Below, piece after piece: positions 58,135 through 60,176 of a stretch of DNA of 60,176 nt; within the stretch, counting starts at the first letter, position 1; every line of letters starts with the position of its first letter. The translations under genes and the position numbers were made by a program. The notes under the pieces were generated by a model. That model saw only the letters and a list, made by a program, of their open reading frames with translations, was not told the origin of the DNA and searched no databases. Origin of the DNA: Acidobacteriota bacterium (lineage in GTDB: Bacteria; Acidobacteriota; Terriglobia; Terriglobales; Acidobacteriaceae); contig QIAU01000141.1 in the NCBI GenBank assembly GCA_003225055.1, forward strand, positions 1-60,176, read 5' to 3'.

Positions 58135-59355
58135 ATGCGTTTTGCCTGCATTCCAGTCCTGCTGGTCGCGTCCCTTGCCTTAGCACAGACACCGGCCAAC
58201 ACCACGGCCACGCCGGCTCCAAAGCCGTTTCCTACGTCAGTCAATGCGGGGACCGCCTTGCGACGCCCAAAGCCATCTTCCGTCGCGCCGGATACGCCGG
58301 TAATCACCATTATGGGCCTGTGCGAGGCTGCCTCCCGGCCCAAGACCGGCACAACGCCCGCCAAGCGGGCGGCCGGCTCGGATTGCAAGACCGTCGTCAC
58401 CCGAGCTCAATTCGACGCTTTGGCCGAGGCGATCCAGCCCAACCTCCCCTCCGCGGCTAAATTCCAGCTCGCTAACATCTATCCAAAGCTTCTGCTGATG
58501 CAGCGCGAATTCCGCAAGTACGGTCTGGAAAAAGATCCAAAAGTCCAACGGGCGCTGGCCTTCACCAGAGTGCGGTCCGAGGCGGAAGAGATGGCCAAGG
58601 CATTGAAGGAGAAGGCAGACGACGTTCCAAACGCCGAGATCGAGAAGTATTACACGAACAACCCTTCGGAGTTCGAACAGTTTGAATTGCAGCGCATTTT
58701 CGTGCCCAAGGAAAGGAAACAGGAAGCCAAGGACAATAAACCGGAGCCCAAACAGGAGTCGGCGAAGTCCTCCGAGGCGGAAAAGGACAGTAAAGAGGAA
58801 TCCACGGAAGCGGCCGAAAAAGCAAAAGCCGACAACGCAAAAGCCGACGATGACCGCATGAAAGAACTGGCGGATGCACTGCACGCCCAGGCCGTCGCTG
58901 GGGAGGACTTCGAGAAACTGCAGAAACAAGCCATCGAACTTGCGGGTTTGCAGGCTGGTGCCTCTGCTAATCTCGGAAAGCTGACAGCCCATCAATTACC
59001 GCCGGCTCACCTAGTCGTGACTTCGATGAAGCCGGGCGAAGTCTCGCAAGTCTTTGTAGACCCCAACGGTTATTACATCTACAAGATTGTATCCAAGAGC
59101 ACAAAGCCGCTCGAACAGGTGCGCGCAGATATCAAAACGAACTTGGCGCAGCGCCGGTTCGCTGATGCCATGCAGAGCGTCGAGCAATCAGCCAAGACGG
59201 TGCTGAACGAGACTTATTTCCCCACGCCGAACGCCGCGAGAGGCTTTGGGGGCAGAGACCAACATGGCATAAGACAGATCACCATACCCCCTCCGACGCC
59301 AGAGCCCGTGGCGGCCCATCCAGCTGCCCCAAGCCCGGAGGCTCCCAAGAACTAA
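58135..59355 (+). CDS. Periplasmic peptidyl-prolyl isomerase (parvulin/SurA-like)
   Basis: A 406-residue secreted protein with signal peptide MRFACIPVLLVASLALAQ. A helical SurA-like N-terminal part (about 80-185) carries TRAQFDALAEAIQPNLPSAA and REFRKYGLEKDPKVQRALAF. A parvulin-type domain starts FEQFELQRIFVPKERKQEAK but is then broken by a Lys/Glu-rich, charged run of about 50 residues (roughly 200-245). It resumes with LADALHAQAVAGEDFEKLQK and LPPAHLVVTSMKPGEVSQVF. The end is Pro-rich. GGAGAG precedes the ATG. It may help fold exported proteins; placement after the efflux genes may be chance. Confidence 0.85.
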   Translation: MRFACIPVLLVASLALAQTPANTTATPAPKPFPTSVNAGTALRRPKPSSVAPDTPVITIMGLCEAASRPKTGTTPAKRAAGSDCKTVVTRAQFDALAEAIQPNLPSAAKFQLANIYPKLLLMQREFRKYGLEKDPKVQRALAFTRVRSEAEEMAKALKEKADDVPNAEIEKYYTNNPSEFEQFELQRIFVPKERKQEAKDNKPEPKQESAKSSEAEKDSKEESTEAAEKAKADNAKADDDRMKELADALHAQAVAGEDFEKLQKQAIELAGLQAGASANLGKLTAHQLPPAHLVVTSMKPGEVSQVFVDPNGYYIYKIVSKSTKPLEQVRADIKTNLAQRRFADAMQSVEQSAKTVLNETYFPTPNAARGFGGRDQHGIRQITIPPPTPEPVAAHPAAPSPEAPKN

Positions 59356-59485
59356 AGCTTGCCAGCGTTGGGGCACACGGGCTTTGACTTGGGAAAAACT
59401 GTAAACGGCTATCGCGAGCTTACGCAGCGGCTTTCGAATAATTAAGAGGAGGGCCGCTGCGCTTGCGCTGCTTGCGCCCGCCGCG

Positions 59486-59514
59486 TTGAGCAAATTCCTG
59501 CAGGTTGTTATAAT
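59486..59514 (+). promoter_or_regulatory. Strong sigma-70-type promoter ahead of tRNA-Phe
   Basis: TTGAGC (59486-59491) and TATAAT (59509-59514) are exactly 17 bp apart. The tRNA begins about 124 bp further on. The rest of 59356-59637 contains GC-rich repeats of TTGCGC-like words but no gene. Confidence 0.6.
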
Positions 59515-59637
59515 CGCGCTGTTCCGCACGCTCCCAGCGTTGTTGGTTGTCCGCGATAACCGACAAGCCTACCTATGTTCCAGCGTGTCCCGAACGCATC
59601 GCCAGGGAGCCTGTCCCTGCGAGGAAAGCAGAGGCGT

Positions 59638-59713
59638 GGCCAGGTAGCTCAGGTGGTAGAGCGCAGCCCTGAAAAGGCTGGCGTCGGCGGTTCAACTCCG
59701 TCCCTGGCCACCA
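59638..59713 (+). tRNA. tRNA-Phe (anticodon GAA), CCA encoded
   Basis: The acceptor stem GGCCAGG pairs with CCTGGCC, followed by discriminator A and an encoded CCA. The D arm is GCTC-AGGTGGTA-GAGC and the anticodon arm is CAGCC-CTGAAAA-GGCTG with anticodon GAA. The T arm is GGCGG-TTCAACT-CCGTC with one G-T pair. A recombinase fragment begins about 60 nt beyond its 3' end and points at it. Confidence 0.95.
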
Positions 59714-59773
59714 TGTTCTCAACAACTTAGACGTCCTCCCAAACGTCAAAATGTTCCAAAATGTTCCAATTCG

Positions 59774-60176
59774 TCACTGAATTGTCGTCGTTCGTCTCAG
59801 AGTTCCGAGCCGGTCCACTGCCCGGCGTTGGTCCTTTTCGACGAATTGTTGGTAGATGTCGAGCGTTGTGCTGGCTCGCGAATGACGCATCTGCGCCTGG
59901 GCGTCCTTGACGTCGGCGCCGGCCATCTTGAGCCAGGTCGCGTGCGATGTGCGCAGACACCGCCAGTTCACCCACCCCATCCCCAGCTTCCTTCCGGCCG
60001 GCTTGATGAACCGGCTGAGGATGTTGTTGTCCCTCATAGGTGCACCACTCCTGACCGACTGGAAAACTAAGTCCTCGGGAGAAGCAGACTTCACCACACG
60101 ATACCTGCGAACGGCACATCCCGCGCGGACATGCACGACAAGATTCTTGAGGCCGAGCAACCGCTCGATGACGATT
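59774..60176 (-). CDS. Tyrosine recombinase (phage-type integrase), C-terminal part, cut by window edge
   Basis: The frame runs from the window edge to a stop at 59774. It contains PEDLVFQSVRSGAPMRDNNI, then the catalytic segment WVNWRCLRTSHATWLKMAGA with the Arg/His box. MRHSRASTTLDIYQQFVEKD follows with the second His/Arg and the nucleophile Tyr, the signature of tyrosine recombinases. The N-terminal DNA-binding part would lie outside. Its 3' end faces tRNA-Phe, the common attachment site, so it likely marks the edge of an integrated element extending past 60176. Confidence 0.86.
   Translation of the reverse strand, partial: IVIERLLGLKNLVVHVRAGCAVRRYRVVKSASPEDLVFQSVRSGAPMRDNNILSRFIKPAGRKLGMGWVNWRCLRTSHATWLKMAGADVKDAQAQMRHSRASTTLDIYQQFVEKDQRRAVDRLGTLRRTTTIQ

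Overview
The window looks like chromosomal DNA of a soil-type Acidobacteriota, probably class Terriglobia. This is inferred from protein style, not from a search. The signs are many short conserved proteins typical of that group, a GAF-TonB fusion, DUF2911 and DUF4097 proteins, a cohesin-tailed secretin, GC-rich codon use, and AT-richer intergenic repeats built on TGATTGC/TGCTAA-like words. No rRNA, CRISPR array or complete insertion sequence is visible. There is one tRNA, tRNA-Phe.

Layout. Positions 1-940 are a graveyard: remnants of an IS200/IS605-type element (tnpA and tnpB fragments) abut a frameshifted conserved gene. Positions 1352-5151 (minus) hold a tightly overlapping operon: ECF sigma factor, zinc-binding anti-sigma factor, B-box membrane protein, and DUF4097 membrane protein. 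Positions 5322-7500 hold a MarR regulator, glgC and a small conserved gene. Positions 7642-9640 hold a small membrane protein and a methylmalonyl-CoA-mutase-type large subunit. Positions 10805-15334 carry the glycine cleavage cluster gcvT-gcvH-gcvPA-gcvPB, with a decayed monooxygenase-like gene and a 59-residue Cys-rich protein upstream. Positions 15417-21481 hold an FmdB-type zinc ribbon, a DUF2911 protein, an acyl-CoA dehydrogenase and secA.

Positions 21831-25442 hold an RsbRD-N-like protein, a decayed GT39 glycosyltransferase, a CYTH protein, and a DedA-rhodanese fusion whose frame is interrupted by a single in-frame TGA at a position where I recall Cys in this family. Positions 25908-36785 are mostly housekeeping: polyprenyl diphosphate synthase, YajQ, TatD, MetG, LarC, ArgS, PepA and SmpB. 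Positions 37084-40332 hold a secretin with N-terminal TPR-like and C-terminal cohesin regions, followed by two pseudopilins. Positions 40395-43542 hold hutU and hutI for histidine breakdown. Positions 43615-50780 hold an M1 aminopeptidase and envelope proteins with STN, GAF-TonB and AMIN features. Positions 51038-59355 hold a Crp/Fnr regulator, a secreted protein, a CusB/CusA-type metal efflux pair and a periplasmic parvulin. The window ends with tRNA-Phe followed by the C-terminal part of a tyrosine recombinase pointing at it, the usual edge of an integrated element.

Most striking is the in-frame TGA in the DedA-rhodanese gene (24630-24632). The frame stays open and family-like for 52 codons after it, and a small GC hairpin starts 17 nt downstream. 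This is either a selenocysteine codon or a very recent nonsense mutation. Several other genes nearby are plainly broken, so both readings are kept open.
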